This document shows positions 1 through 8,708 of a DNA stretch of 33,421 bases, in pieces. The stretch is taken from assembly GCA_021796835.1 (NCBI GenBank), contig JAKABO010000023.1, positions 1 through 33,421 of the forward strand, in the 5' to 3' direction. Origin of the DNA: Pseudomonadota bacterium (lineage in GTDB: Bacteria; Pseudomonadota; Gammaproteobacteria; Burkholderiales; Ferrovaceae). A program made the translations under genes and the position numbers. Below the pieces are notes generated by a model. It was not told the DNA's origin, did not search any database, and saw only the letters and a list, made by a program, of their open reading frames with translations. How positions within the stretch are numbered: the stretch's first letter is position 1; each line of letters opens with the position of its first letter.

Positions 1-1047
1 CAGGGTCTGGATGATCTCCAGAACGGCGCTCACCGGGAGGTTTTCCAGGCATAGGCTCTTGCTGAGCGCGTGGCGGTCACATCCTTCCTGGTGGCAGGGT
101 ACGCAGGGTCCTGATCCCTGAATGATCCAGACATTTCCTCGATGTTGACTTCCCTGACGATGCCAGGGTTGCTGGGCGCAGTCCTGGGTTGCGGGCCAGG
201 GGCCCCACTTGACTGGATTGGTGGGGCCGAACAGGGTCAGCGTGGGGATACCTGTCGCAGCGGCCATGTGGGTAATTCCAGTGTCTGGTCCCACAAAAAA
301 TTGAGCCTTCCGGATGAGATCGGCGGTTTCAGCCAGGGACAGGGTGCCGGCCAGATCGAGTGCCGTGGTGCGTTGTGCAATTTCCCGAACTACATTTATT
401 TCCTCTGGATCGCGACTGCCTGTGAGAACAACAGGTATGGACCTCTTCTGTAGTTCTTGAATCAATGTGACCCAGTTCTCCAGTGGCCACGATTTATAAG
501 TAAATTTTGGATAGGGATGGACCACGGCATACTTTTTTTCGTGCAGTGGCAGGGGGGGCGTTCCTTTTGCCGAGGGGGGGACGACGGTGCAGTCGGGAGG
601 AATGCCCAGGGGTTCCAGCAACCTCAGATTGTGGGGGACGGTGTGCAGCGTTTCGTCATCGAACAGGAATGCGTGAGTGAGTAAACGCCGGGAAAAGGAC
701 GAGGTATGGGAATTGATGAACCCCAGACGCTGGGGGGCTGCCACAAAAGCGTAAAACCTCGCCCGATCAGAAGAGACCGGGCTCAGGGCATGGGTATAGC
801 GGCGCCAGAGGGAGCGCCATTCCCTGAGACGGGTCCATAGGGTAGTCCGATGGGGACTTTCAATGATTCCATCGATGTCCGGGTTGCCTTCCAGCACACC
901 GGCCATGCCCTTCAGGACCAGCACGTCGATTCTGCTGTCAGGGTACGCCTTGCGCAGGGATCGCATGAGCGGCGTCGCGAGAAGAATATCCCCGATACGC
1001 AGGGTACAGAGGATCAGGAAACTTTTTTTTGGGCGATCAGAGGTCAT
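1..1047 (-). CDS. Glycosyltransferase family 9 (heptosyltransferase-like), partial at left edge
   Basis: The minus-strand frame is open from an ATG at 1045-1047 to base 1, giving 349 codons with no stop, so the C-terminus lies outside the window. The N-terminus has the family's ILCTLRIGDILLATPL stretch, which forms the first Rossmann strand and loop. Around residues 250-275 there is FVGPDTGITHMAAATGIPTL followed by FGPTNPVKWGP, the nucleotide-sugar binding signature of GT9/ADP-heptose:LPS heptosyltransferases. A Cys-rich tail (PCVPCHQEGC, residues about 314-323) is also typical. Such enzymes act at the inner membrane in lipopolysaccharide core or related glycan assembly. The exact acceptor (WaaF, WaaC, WaaQ or other) cannot be told, so no symbol is given. 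Its start overlaps the end of the upstream phosphoesterase gene by 11 bases, suggesting translational coupling. No clear Shine-Dalgarno is visible. Confidence 0.9.
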   Translation of the reverse strand, partial: MTSDRPKKSFLILCTLRIGDILLATPLMRSLRKAYPDSRIDVLVLKGMAGVLEGNPDIDGIIESPHRTTLWTRLREWRSLWRRYTHALSPVSSDRARFYAFVAAPQRLGFINSHTSSFSRRLLTHAFLFDDETLHTVPHNLRLLEPLGIPPDCTVVPPSAKGTPPLPLHEKKYAVVHPYPKFTYKSWPLENWVTLIQELQKRSIPVVLTGSRDPEEINVVREIAQRTTALDLAGTLSLAETADLIRKAQFFVGPDTGITHMAAATGIPTLTLFGPTNPVKWGPWPATQDCAQQPWHRQGSQHRGNVWIIQGSGPCVPCHQEGCDRHALSKSLCLENLPVSAVLEIIQTL

Positions 1048-2680
1048 GGGGGGGAAGTGCGAGAGGAAGTCCCGTATCAGGGTCCAGAAAGAGAGGGGGA
1101 AGCGGTGTTGGCCGGGTGAAATCGAAGAGGTGCATCAGGTTGCCCGCCTCGCTGTCGAAAGACCCTTGGCCCAGGCGTGTTCCATGTAACCAATTATCCT
1201 CGATGAAGCTGAGAATGGAGGTTTGAGTCAGCGCTGTGTGGTCAACCCAGTTGGCCTTTGCCCAGGGGGACAGGACCAGCAAGGGAATGCGCGGACCAGG
1301 GCCACAGCGACCATTGACGGGGTGCCCATCGATGCCGAGGGGGATGCGGTTTTCCGATCCGCAATGTCCCGCACCGCTCAGGGTATCGGCCTGGGGGTCG
1401 TGGGAAGAATGAAGGATGGGCGAGAGCGCGTGATCATACCAGCCATCGGAATCATCATAGGTCAGGATGACGGCGGTCTCCTTCCATTCAGGACGACTTT
1501 GAAGGAAATTGAGTACACGCACGACGAAATGTTGTTCATCCAAAGGGTTGGAGTAGCCGGCATGACCATCTTGAAAGGCCGGTGCCTTGAGAAAACTGAC
1601 GGCCGGAAAATTTCCTGCCTTGACGGCACTGAAGAAATCTTCCAGATCATACTGGTGGTGGGCCGGTTCCGGCGTCACGCCATCCGGCAGGGTTGCATGG
1701 CCAATGGTGGACAGGGAGGACGGGCGGGTGTGAAAGGGGTTGGCCGTGGAAGGGTAGTACTGAAATCCATTGTGATGAGGCTGATAATCGCGTACCACCG
1801 AACCGGTGATCGTGGAACTGGTTCGGGTACAACCCGAACTGCCGTCAGGATTGACGCGATGGAGGTCAAAGCCCCCCATGAAATTTCCCCAGGGAATCTT
1901 TTTCCTGTCCAGCAACTCGCCGATATTGGGGCCCGCCATGCGGATTTTGAGTGGTGAGCGCGAACAGACATCCTCTTCCGGATCGGCATCACCAATCAGG
2001 GTGAACATGCCTCGACCATCCGGCAAGAGGATACTGGTGGGCAACGTAGGGAAGCGTTGGGTAAAAACCGGAATTGTGCCATGGGTTTGCCCTGCCACCA
2101 CTTCCAGCGCGCCCGGGGTGGAGGGGCCGAAGGTATCCGTGAAGGTGGCATCACTCAAGGCGTAGTGCTGGGCATAGTTCCACAGGGCAGTGACGGTATT
2201 GCCGTCGAAATAGCCCATGACCGTGGCGGGGCTGCCCAGTACCCCAGAAGTATGGGCCAGTCCATTTCCGGTGGATTCGACAAAGCGGTCCATGTGCCCG
2301 TGATGGAATGCTTCCTGTTCATCCGTATAGGCGTGAGACTGGTCTGCCGTGACTGCCTGACTTCGGTCGAGACGAAAGGGACGAGGGTTCGGGTTCGAGG
2401 GCAGGGAGTCGAAGCCGTCGACTTTGGGCGTGTGGGGTTTGGCAATGAAGCGGGGTGAGCCCGGAGGGTTGAGTGCCTTGGGATAGGCGCCGAAATAATG
2501 ATCGAAGGAAATGTTTTCGTCGTAGAGGATCACCAGATGATGAATCGGGGTCAGAGTGGGGAGGGACAGGGGTGCCGGGGGGGAAGCACCTGCTGCCTTG
2601 GCAGGATCGACCCATAGACAAAGCAGGTTCAAGAAGAGGATGAAGTGACGTCGTATCCTGCTCAAGGGATCAAGTTCCAT
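1037..2680 (-). CDS. Secreted phosphoesterase, AcpA/phospholipase C family
   Basis: This 547-residue protein has an N-terminal signal (residues 1-29, ending AKA). It contains an RR pair at 10-11 followed by HFILFLNLLCL, so Tat export is possible. The mature part opens with IHHLVILYDENISFDHYFG (about 46-64), the metal-binding and nucleophile-region signature of PF04185 (phospholipase C and AcpA acid phosphatases). Further family blocks are TFGPSTPGALEVVAGQT, PAVSFLKAP and LTYDDSDGWYDH. Members hydrolyse phosphomonoesters or phospholipid head groups in the periplasm or outside the cell. Substrate is not predictable here; the motif wording is closer to acid phosphatase AcpA than to haemolytic PLC. 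No strong Shine-Dalgarno precedes the ATG. The stop lies inside the first codons of the glycosyltransferase gene, so the two are probably one transcript. Confidence 0.88.
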   Translation of the reverse strand: MELDPLSRIRRHFILFLNLLCLWVDPAKAAGASPPAPLSLPTLTPIHHLVILYDENISFDHYFGAYPKALNPPGSPRFIAKPHTPKVDGFDSLPSNPNPRPFRLDRSQAVTADQSHAYTDEQEAFHHGHMDRFVESTGNGLAHTSGVLGSPATVMGYFDGNTVTALWNYAQHYALSDATFTDTFGPSTPGALEVVAGQTHGTIPVFTQRFPTLPTSILLPDGRGMFTLIGDADPEEDVCSRSPLKIRMAGPNIGELLDRKKIPWGNFMGGFDLHRVNPDGSSGCTRTSSTITGSVVRDYQPHHNGFQYYPSTANPFHTRPSSLSTIGHATLPDGVTPEPAHHQYDLEDFFSAVKAGNFPAVSFLKAPAFQDGHAGYSNPLDEQHFVVRVLNFLQSRPEWKETAVILTYDDSDGWYDHALSPILHSSHDPQADTLSGAGHCGSENRIPLGIDGHPVNGRCGPGPRIPLLVLSPWAKANWVDHTALTQTSILSFIEDNWLHGTRLGQGSFDSEAGNLMHLFDFTRPTPLPPLFLDPDTGLPLALPPHDL

Positions 2681-2818
2681 AAAAAATGGATGCGATGGAC
2701 TGGATTGGGATGTTAAAATGGTTCATATGTCATACGTGCATTATTCGCTTTTTAACTTCTTCGAATCTTTCTAGCATCGAAGGCCTGATTTTAACCCGGA
2801 CACAGGAAAGATATTACC
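2681..2818. other. Divergent intergenic region with a small inverted repeat
   Basis: These 138 bases separate the minus-strand phosphoesterase from the plus-strand dehydrogenase, so both promoters should lie here. An inverted repeat CTTCGA (2759-2764) / TCGAAG (2777-2782) with a 12-base spacer is visible upstream of the dehydrogenase. I find no convincing -35/-10 pair and no clear Pho box. A good Shine-Dalgarno (AGGAAAG, 2804-2810) precedes the GTG at 2819. Confidence 0.4.
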
Positions 2819-3736
2819 GTGAATACTCCGTCCTCTTCTTCATCTCAACAGGTTGCCGTATTGGGTATGGGTGCCATGGGTTCGCGCATGGCCCGTTCAT
2901 TGATCGCCTCAGGCTATTCCGTGACGGTCTGGAATATTGAAGCAGCCGCTTGCCTGCCCCTCGTGGAACTGGGCGCACGCCATGCCATGACTCCCGCAGA
3001 GGCGGTGACCCATGCCGAGTTCGTGATTACCATGGTATGGGATGATGCCGCTTCTGCCGACGTGTGGCTCAACCCTCAAACCGGTGCCCTCCCCCATATG
3101 AAAGCGGGGTCCATTGCCCTGGAATGCGCTACCCTGACCTTGGGCCATGAAAAAAAATTGGCCGATGCTTGTGCAGCCAAGGGCATCGAGTTCGTCTCGG
3201 CGCCCATGTCCGGGTCTTTGCCTGAAGCAGACAATCGTACGCTGGTCTTTACCGTAGGGGCATCAGAGGATGCCATGGTCAGGATTCAGCCGCTTTTGCT
3301 GGCCATGGGCAGCAAAATCAATCATGCCGGAGGACCCCTCGACGGGATTTCGGAAAAACTGATGATCAATGGCAAGTTGGGCATTGAATACCTTGCTGCG
3401 GCCGAAATGGTGGCCTTGATGAAGGTCGGCCATATGGATGTGGAACGACGGCTGGCCATCAAGGCCACCACGGCACCCTTTTCCCCGCGGGGATTGCGCG
3501 AGGCCCGTTTCATGGTCGATGGCGACTATACGGTGCGCGTCAAGGTCAACCAGATGATCAAGGATCTGTCCTACGAAATCGATCAGTTCGAACGCCATGG
3601 TGTGCCCTGCCCTCTCCACCGAGCTGCGCGGAGTGCCTTTGAATGGGCGCATGACAAAGGCCACGGAGAAGAGGATTCCACCATTCTGGCCAAACTCTAC
3701 GAAGAGGAAGCGCGCCGGCACGGCGGGGTGAAATAG
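2819..3736 (+). CDS. NAD(P)-dependent beta-hydroxyacid dehydrogenase (3-hydroxyisobutyrate dehydrogenase family)
   Basis: This 305-residue protein is of usual family length. The GTG start at 2819 is supported by AGGAAAG eight bases upstream. Residues 12-24 (VAVLGMGAMGSRM) form the GxGxxG dinucleotide-binding loop. SAPMSGSLPEADN (about 127-139) corresponds to the substrate-binding DxPVSGG block. EKLMIN supplies the catalytic Lys180 and the Asn four residues on (N184), as in hydroxyisobutyrate dehydrogenases and GLYR-type glyoxylate/succinic semialdehyde reductases. It should interconvert a small beta-hydroxyacid and its semialdehyde or keto form in the cytoplasm. The exact substrate cannot be deduced. 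A Ser-rich N-terminal stretch (SSSSS, 5-9) precedes the fold. The CBS-domain gene follows 35 bases downstream, probably cotranscribed. Confidence 0.88.
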   Translation: MNTPSSSSSQQVAVLGMGAMGSRMARSLIASGYSVTVWNIEAAACLPLVELGARHAMTPAEAVTHAEFVITMVWDDAASADVWLNPQTGALPHMKAGSIALECATLTLGHEKKLADACAAKGIEFVSAPMSGSLPEADNRTLVFTVGASEDAMVRIQPLLLAMGSKINHAGGPLDGISEKLMINGKLGIEYLAAAEMVALMKVGHMDVERRLAIKATTAPFSPRGLREARFMVDGDYTVRVKVNQMIKDLSYEIDQFERHGVPCPLHRAARSAFEWAHDKGHGEEDSTILAKLYEEEARRHGGVK

Positions 3737-3771
3737 TCCAAAGCCCCCCTGACCCTCTCGGAACGGAAAGA

Positions 3772-4446
3772 ATGTTTGTTGGTATGTGGATGACTCGTCG
3801 ATTGTTGACCGTTACGCCGGAGGATTCCCTGGTAGCCGTGGCTGATTTGATGACCAGACACCGGATCCGCCGGATCCCCGTGGTGAAAGAGTCGCCATCT
3901 GGAGCACGGTTGGAGGGGATTATTTCCTATTCGGATGTTCTGCATGTCTATCCCAAGGAGGCTAATCCGTTTTCTCCGGTGAGCCGGGAGACTTTGATGG
4001 CTGAGTTTCCTCTGGAGTCGAATTTGAAGGTTCGTGATCTCATGCGCGCGAATCCCCTGACGACGACACCCGAAGAGCCCATCGAGCGGGCTGCTCAGTT
4101 GATGCGCGACAAGAAAATTGGTGCGCTACCAGTGGTACAGGGAAGGAATTTGGTGGGGTTGATCACGGAATCCGATCTGTTTCGTGCTTTTGCGAGCATT
4201 TTTGAAACGGATGCGAAGGGAATCCGGGTGACGTTCGATATTTCGGCAGGCGAGGATGTTTTCCCGAAACTGTCGGAGATCGTGTTGAAGCACAAATTGC
4301 GCCTGATTACCTTCGTGACCTTGCAGAAGCACGAGAGACCCTTGTGTGTCGTACAAGTATCTGGCGCACAAGTGGAAAACATGATCGAAGATCTGTGGGC
4401 TTTTAAACACCCGGTGGTCAGCGTCATTCACCTGCCCTGGTCCTGA
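3772..4446 (+). CDS. CBS-domain pair protein with C-terminal ACT-like region
   Basis: This 224-residue soluble protein starts with MWMTRRLLTVTPEDSLVAVADLMTRHRIRRIPVV, a standard CBS motif (about 5-65). A second CBS copy follows at about 85-140 (VRDLMRANPLTTTPEEPIERAAQLMRDKKIGALPVV). The last 75 residues (IRVTFDISAGEDVFPKLSEIV...) resemble the ACT-like tail found in many stand-alone bacterial CBS proteins. Such proteins bind adenine nucleotides and act as energy or ligand sensors; the partner here is unknown. The upstream dehydrogenase may be cotranscribed. The last 19 bases overlap the 3' end of the convergent GDSL lipase gene. Confidence 0.85.
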   Translation: MFVGMWMTRRLLTVTPEDSLVAVADLMTRHRIRRIPVVKESPSGARLEGIISYSDVLHVYPKEANPFSPVSRETLMAEFPLESNLKVRDLMRANPLTTTPEEPIERAAQLMRDKKIGALPVVQGRNLVGLITESDLFRAFASIFETDAKGIRVTFDISAGEDVFPKLSEIVLKHKLRLITFVTLQKHERPLCVVQVSGAQVENMIEDLWAFKHPVVSVIHLPWS

Positions 4447-5843
4447 CCGCCGTGCTGTGGGGGGTTGACTATCCAGCCAAACCGTTCCAATTCAGACCAG
4501 GTTTGATCTGCCAGAACCTGATAGCCTGCTGGCGTGGGATGGATATCGTCGGCAAATAACCAGGACGAAAGATCCTGAACGGTCGCTCCTGCGGTTTTGT
4601 TGGGGGTGTCGAGATTGCACAGAAGGGATGAGGGTACCTTGGGGCTGCACCAGGGAACGGTGGCATGAGTGAAGCCGTAGGCCTCGGGGTGGGCGACGAG
4701 TTCCTTGAACAATTGGTGACTGTCGAATATCTTGACGGGCTTGCCCTGCAAGTTGTCAAGCAGGCGCTGGTTGAATCGATTCACCAGCAGTGACAGGAGA
4801 CTGCATGGGGCCAGGGTTTCCGAGGCGTGACAGACATAGCCGACCGGGGGAGGTTGGGGAAAATCTCTCAAAGTGTAGGGAAGGCCGCGTCCAAAGGGTG
4901 TTTCGGCAGAATCTGGGAGTGTATAGACCAGCACATAACGGGCTCCGTGCTCGATGATCCGCAGGGTGAGCCTGGCCAGATCGTCGGCTGCCTGATCTAT
5001 CTGATGCTGGGCATGAACGAGTGCGGTTTGATATTCCTGGCCCAAGGCCTGGGTCGCAACCTCCTGCTGGCGAACCGGTCCCATGGTCGGATCATTCTGT
5101 TTTGCACGGGCCACCCGTTGCTGGACGCTTTCTGTGATGTTGACCAGGAATTGGGTGAAGGCTGACAGCACATCATTGTTTCCACCAAACACGGTGACCA
5201 ACTGGTCGGGGCGAAAACGATGGAACTGATGCAGGTACTGGGAGACCTGTTGGGTCAACGGCAAGGTCAAGGCTCCCTGATCGTGGTCAATGCCCATGGG
5301 GTCGCTGACCATGGCACCTCCTTCAGCAAAGTCCAGGCAAAATGCCGGGTGGCGCTCAGTCTGGAAACCAAAGGGGCAAAATACCGGTGTACGGGAAAAT
5401 CCGCCCTTGGGCGTGAGGTATCGGCTACCGGGGGCGCCGCCGTAACCAACCAGGTTCGGAGTGATGTCGAGGTTGAGTCGTTGGGCCAGGTCTCCCACCC
5501 AATTCCCCGTTGCGGCGCCATTGACGGTGAATTGTCCACCCGCCGGATAGGGTAGACCGGTGAACGGGATATTGAAGGAGGTTCCCAGACCATAGGTTCG
5601 CTCGGCCAGGACCGTATAGGTCCCCATGTCGGAAAGGCTGTCTCCAAAGGCAACCAGGGCAGTGAATCCGTGGTTGGGCGGGGCATGAGGTGCAGGAGAC
5701 TGCGTATTGAAGACAGTGGGGGTGATCGTTCCGTTTTGGGCCTGTGGCGGAAGTTCTGGAGAACAGCCCAGGAGACTGGCGACGAACAGGGCGCAGAACC
5801 ACCGCGACACGGGCCGCCGCAGCAAAATCAGGAATGAGGTCAT
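4428..5843 (-). CDS. SGNH/GDSL-family lipase/esterase, predicted lipoprotein
   Basis: Counting from the ATG at 5841-5843 the protein has 471 residues. A TTG seven codons upstream (5864) is an alternative start, but neither has a clear Shine-Dalgarno. The N-terminus carries two Arg, a hydrophobic core and the lipobox LLGC, with Cys27 as the lipidation site, so it should be anchored in a membrane facing the periplasm or surface. FGDSLSDMG holds the nucleophile Ser69 (block I), GGNND is block III, and DDIHPTPAGY supplies the Asp and His435 (block V) of the catalytic site. At this size it belongs to the larger GDSL esterases, sometimes thermolabile-haemolysin or phospholipase-like. Several extra Cys residues lie in the insertions. 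It converges on the CBS gene with a 19-base overlap. Confidence 0.85.
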   Translation of the reverse strand: MTSFLILLRRPVSRWFCALFVASLLGCSPELPPQAQNGTITPTVFNTQSPAPHAPPNHGFTALVAFGDSLSDMGTYTVLAERTYGLGTSFNIPFTGLPYPAGGQFTVNGAATGNWVGDLAQRLNLDITPNLVGYGGAPGSRYLTPKGGFSRTPVFCPFGFQTERHPAFCLDFAEGGAMVSDPMGIDHDQGALTLPLTQQVSQYLHQFHRFRPDQLVTVFGGNNDVLSAFTQFLVNITESVQQRVARAKQNDPTMGPVRQQEVATQALGQEYQTALVHAQHQIDQAADDLARLTLRIIEHGARYVLVYTLPDSAETPFGRGLPYTLRDFPQPPPVGYVCHASETLAPCSLLSLLVNRFNQRLLDNLQGKPVKIFDSHQLFKELVAHPEAYGFTHATVPWCSPKVPSSLLCNLDTPNKTAGATVQDLSSWLFADDIHPTPAGYQVLADQTWSELERFGWIVNPPQHGGQDQGR

Positions 5844-5992
5844 AGGTAAAGATGTGGCTACCAAAGGGCTAACCCGGAAATTACCAGATAATGACTTTGA
5901 GGGCCAGAGGTTGAGAAAAAAGGTGAAACTTTCAAACGAATCGGCTGGACAGTTGGGGGTAGAATGGAAACGGTGCGCATTGAGGAGAGTTC

Positions 5993-6220
5993 ATGATGAA
6001 GAGGCGTGTGGCATGTATTGGGACGATACTTTTGGGTGCGGGGGCGCTGGGCGGTTGTTCTGACCGTTCCATTCCTTCGACCGCACAACAAAATGAGGCG
6101 GCGGTGGAAGCGCGCATCAAGCCGGTGGGGGAAGTGGCCATGGCCCTTCCGTCCCCTCCTGCGCCAGCAAACGGGAGTTCGCCTTCCACCGTAGCGACGC
6201 CAACCGCACCCACTCCATGA
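5993..6220 (+). CDS. Small proline-rich lipoprotein, cytochrome c5-like N-terminus without haem domain
   Basis: This 75-residue ORF has GAGGAGA at 5982-5988 just upstream of tandem ATGs (5993 and 5996). The N-terminus MMKRR plus a hydrophobic stretch leads to the lipobox LGGC (Cys22). After it come AAVEARIKPVGEVAMA and a Pro/Ala/Ser/Thr-rich tail. From memory of the family, the EARIKPVGEV wording resembles the segment preceding the CxxCH haem domain of class I cytochrome c5 proteins. No CxxCH is present here, so if related it is only the anchor and linker. The TGA overlaps the apaH ATG in an ATGA arrangement, so it probably couples apaH translation. Function is unknown. Confidence 0.65.
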   Translation: MMKRRVACIGTILLGAGALGGCSDRSIPSTAQQNEAAVEARIKPVGEVAMALPSPPAPANGSSPSTVATPTAPTP

Positions 6221-7032
6221 GTGTGTACGTAATCGGTGATCTTCAGGGGTGTCTGGAACCCCTGGACCGTCTGCTTTCCACCCTGCCGCTGAGAAAACAG
6301 GATGAGTTGTGGTTTGTCGGCGATGTGGTCAATCGTGGTCCCCATTCCCTCGAGTTGCTCCGCATGGTCAGGTCGCTGGGCGATCGGGCGACGGTCGTAC
6401 TGGGCAACCATGACCTGCATTTGCTGTGCGTGGCAGAGGGTGCCACCCACTTGCGTCCCGGAGATACGCTCGACGACATTCTCGAGGCGCACGATCGGGA
6501 AGAGTTATTGCGCTGGATACGCTGCCGTCCTCTGCTTCATCGGGATCAGGGGGTGACCCTGGTTCATGCGGGGCTGCTGCCGCAGTGGACTGTGGATCAG
6601 GCCGCCTCCCTGGCCAGGGAAGTGGAAGGGGTTCTGCAAAGTGACCAATATGGCGATTTTCTGAAGGTGATGTATGGCAATACCCCGACGGGTTGGCATG
6701 ATGCACTGACGGGCGTGGAGCGTTGGCGCACGATCATCAACGGAATGACCCGGTTGCGCATCTGTTCCTGCGAGGGCGTGATGGAGTTTGGCTACAAAGG
6801 TCCCCTGAAGGGGATTCCGGATGGTTTTATGCCCTGGTTTGCCGTACCCAGGCGACGTAGTGCAGGGCAGCGCCTTCTCTGTGGTCATTGGTCGGCCTTG
6901 GGACTGCATTGTAGTGTCGATGTGCAGGGGTTGGATACGGGGTGCTTGTGGGGGGGGCCGTTGACGGCACTCAGACTGGAAGACGGGGTGATTTTTCAGG
7001 TGGCGGGCATGCCCGTTCGCCCCTTACATTGA
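6217..7032 (+). CDS. apaH: Symmetrical bis(5'-nucleosyl)-tetraphosphatase ApaH
   Basis: ApaH hydrolyses diadenosine tetraphosphate to two ADP and also removes Np4A-type RNA caps. The 271-residue length matches the family. Metallophosphatase motifs appear in order: GDLQG (7-11, with Gln-Gly in place of the usual His-Gly, as is normal for ApaH), GDVVNRGPHS (35-44) and GNHD (63-66). Later C-terminal ApaH blocks include YGNTPTGW and LCGHWSALG. Its ATG overlaps the stop of the small lipoprotein gene by four bases, implying coupled translation. Its 3' end overlaps the convergent plsC gene by nine bases. It is not next to ksgA or apaG, unlike in enterobacteria. Confidence 0.96.
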   Translation: MSVYVIGDLQGCLEPLDRLLSTLPLRKQDELWFVGDVVNRGPHSLELLRMVRSLGDRATVVLGNHDLHLLCVAEGATHLRPGDTLDDILEAHDREELLRWIRCRPLLHRDQGVTLVHAGLLPQWTVDQAASLAREVEGVLQSDQYGDFLKVMYGNTPTGWHDALTGVERWRTIINGMTRLRICSCEGVMEFGYKGPLKGIPDGFMPWFAVPRRRSAGQRLLCGHWSALGLHCSVDVQGLDTGCLWGGPLTALRLEDGVIFQVAGMPVRPLH

Positions 7033-7761
7033 TTCACGCAATCGTTGGGTGAGTGTGTGCAACTGCAGCGCCAGTTGCCGTCGGTCGGTGCCCAGTTCGG
7101 TGGCCCGTTGAGGAGTGCCCAGAGACAGGGTGACCTGACTGGGCGGACTCTTCAGGATCCGCACCAGGGACTCCGTGAAGGTCATGTTTCCAATGAACGG
7201 ATACGCGGATTCGTCATGCCCCTGGGGCGCGGAATAGCGCAGGGCGACGGGTAACAACGTGGCCTGGCAATCCAGGGGCGACTGCAGGAGAGCCGTTTTG
7301 AAGGGAAGGATGGTCGTGCCGTCGCTGGTGGTGGATTCCGGAAAAAACCCCAGATCATCACCCGCCTGCAGGACCTGTATCATCGCTTTTCCGATCTCCA
7401 GGGTTTGTCGACGGGAAGAACGGCTGAGGAACAAGGTTCCCGTCTGGGCGGCCAGCCATCCGAAAACCGGCCAATGCCGTACTTCAGATTTGGAAACGAA
7501 GCGTACGGGATGGACGGAGTGAATGACAAAGATGTCCACCCAGGAAATATGATTCGAAGTCAGCAGGTAGGGACCAGGACCATCGGGCCAGGCGCCTTGT
7601 ACCTGAACGGTCAGGCGCAAATGCCGGAGCAGCGTGCGGGACCAATGGCTGATGAGTTGGCGGCGCCGGGCCCGGGAGCACCACGGCAGAACCAGGGCCG
7701 TGGTGAGCACTGCGCGCAGAATATGTCCGAGCAATCTCAGAATGCGCAGGAGCATGCTCAT
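7024..7761 (-). CDS. plsC: 1-acyl-sn-glycerol-3-phosphate acyltransferase (PlsC family)
   Basis: This 245-residue membrane-associated acyltransferase is expected to convert lysophosphatidic acid to phosphatidic acid at the inner membrane. An N-terminal hydrophobic segment (about 3-27) precedes NHISWVD, the HX4D catalytic motif (His71, Asp76). FFPESTTSDGT (139-149) is the acceptor-binding FPEG-type block, with Ser in place of the common Gly. Its ATG overlaps the TGA of the upstream PfkB gene (ATGA), so the two are translationally coupled. The lysophospholipid specificity is inferred from the family; other PlsC-type acyltransferases, such as lyso-ornithine lipid acyltransferase OlsA, look alike. 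Confidence 0.85.
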   Translation of the reverse strand: MSMLLRILRLLGHILRAVLTTALVLPWCSRARRRQLISHWSRTLLRHLRLTVQVQGAWPDGPGPYLLTSNHISWVDIFVIHSVHPVRFVSKSEVRHWPVFGWLAAQTGTLFLSRSSRRQTLEIGKAMIQVLQAGDDLGFFPESTTSDGTTILPFKTALLQSPLDCQATLLPVALRYSAPQGHDESAYPFIGNMTFTESLVRILKSPPSQVTLSLGTPQRATELGTDRRQLALQLHTLTQRLRESM

Positions 7762-8696
7762 GGGTCAAGAGAAAAGCCGAATTTCTCCTGAAGTTTTTCA
7801 TTGAGTTGGGCGCGCGTGACGGTATGGTTCTGACCGCCCCGACAGGCGATTTTCAAGGAACCCAGCAAGGAAGCCAGACGCCCGGTGCGGTCCCAGTCCC
7901 AGCGGCGACTCAATCCGTACATCAGCCCCGCCCGGTAGGCGTCTCCGCATCCTGTGGGGTCGAGTATCCGGTCTGTCGGGACCGCGGGGATGGGGATGAC
8001 TTCATTTCCGGCAAAGATGCACGATCCCTGAGCCCCCTGGGTCATGATGGCGGCATCCACGCGGCTGGCCAGTTGCTCGAAGGAGAGGCCGGTCTTGTTG
8101 GCCATCAACTGAGCCTCGTAGTCGTTGACCGCCAGCCAGGTGGCCTGTTCCAGAAACTCGAGCAGTTCAGGTCCGCTGAAGAGAGGGAGACCCTGACCGG
8201 GGTCAAACAGAAAGGGAATTCCGGCTTCGTGGAATTGCCGGGCATGCTGGAGCATGCCTTCCCGTCCATCGGGCGAAACGACTCCCATCGTAATGCCAGG
8301 GACCGTGTCGATGGTGTGGGTGTGAGAAGCAGCCATGGCGCCGGGGTGAAAGGCGGTGATCTGGTTGTCGTCCAGGTCCGTGGTGATGAAGGCCTGTGCC
8401 GTGTAACTGCCAGGGATGAGTCGAATGCCCCGCAGGTCGAATCCGAGATGTTCGAGGCGGGTTCGATAGGGAAGAAAATCTTCGCCCACGGTGGCCAGAA
8501 TGGAAGGCGTTTCTCCCAGGAGATGCAAGTTGTAAGCGATATTCCCTGCGGTTCCCCCGAATTCCCGGCGCATCTCCGGAACCAGAAAGGCGACACTCAA
8601 CTGATGGAGGCGATCTGGCAGGATATGGTTCTTGAAATGATCCGGGAATACCATGATGGTGTCATAGGCCAGGGAACCGCAGAGAAGAATACGCAT
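7758..8696 (-). CDS. PfkB-family sugar/nucleoside kinase, adenosine kinase-like
   Basis: This 312-residue cytoplasmic kinase has the N-terminal PfkB signature around FGGTAGNIAYNLHLLG (46-61). The C-terminal signature is DPTGCGDAYRAGLMYGL (246-262), where Asp252 is the catalytic base and the GCGD loop forms the anion hole. The opening MRILLCGSLAYDTIM and the overall layout match the bacterial carbohydrate kinases annotated as adenosine kinase-like. The actual phosphate acceptor (adenosine, ribose or another sugar) is not determinable. It lies 12 bases downstream of tpx and is coupled by ATGA to plsC, so the three genes look like one operon, although no pathway links them clearly. Confidence 0.85.
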   Translation of the reverse strand: MRILLCGSLAYDTIMVFPDHFKNHILPDRLHQLSVAFLVPEMRREFGGTAGNIAYNLHLLGETPSILATVGEDFLPYRTRLEHLGFDLRGIRLIPGSYTAQAFITTDLDDNQITAFHPGAMAASHTHTIDTVPGITMGVVSPDGREGMLQHARQFHEAGIPFLFDPGQGLPLFSGPELLEFLEQATWLAVNDYEAQLMANKTGLSFEQLASRVDAAIMTQGAQGSCIFAGNEVIPIPAVPTDRILDPTGCGDAYRAGLMYGLSRRWDWDRTGRLASLLGSLKIACRGGQNHTVTRAQLNEKLQEKFGFSLDP

Positions 8697-8708
8697 GGGA
8701 CGGGTTTC

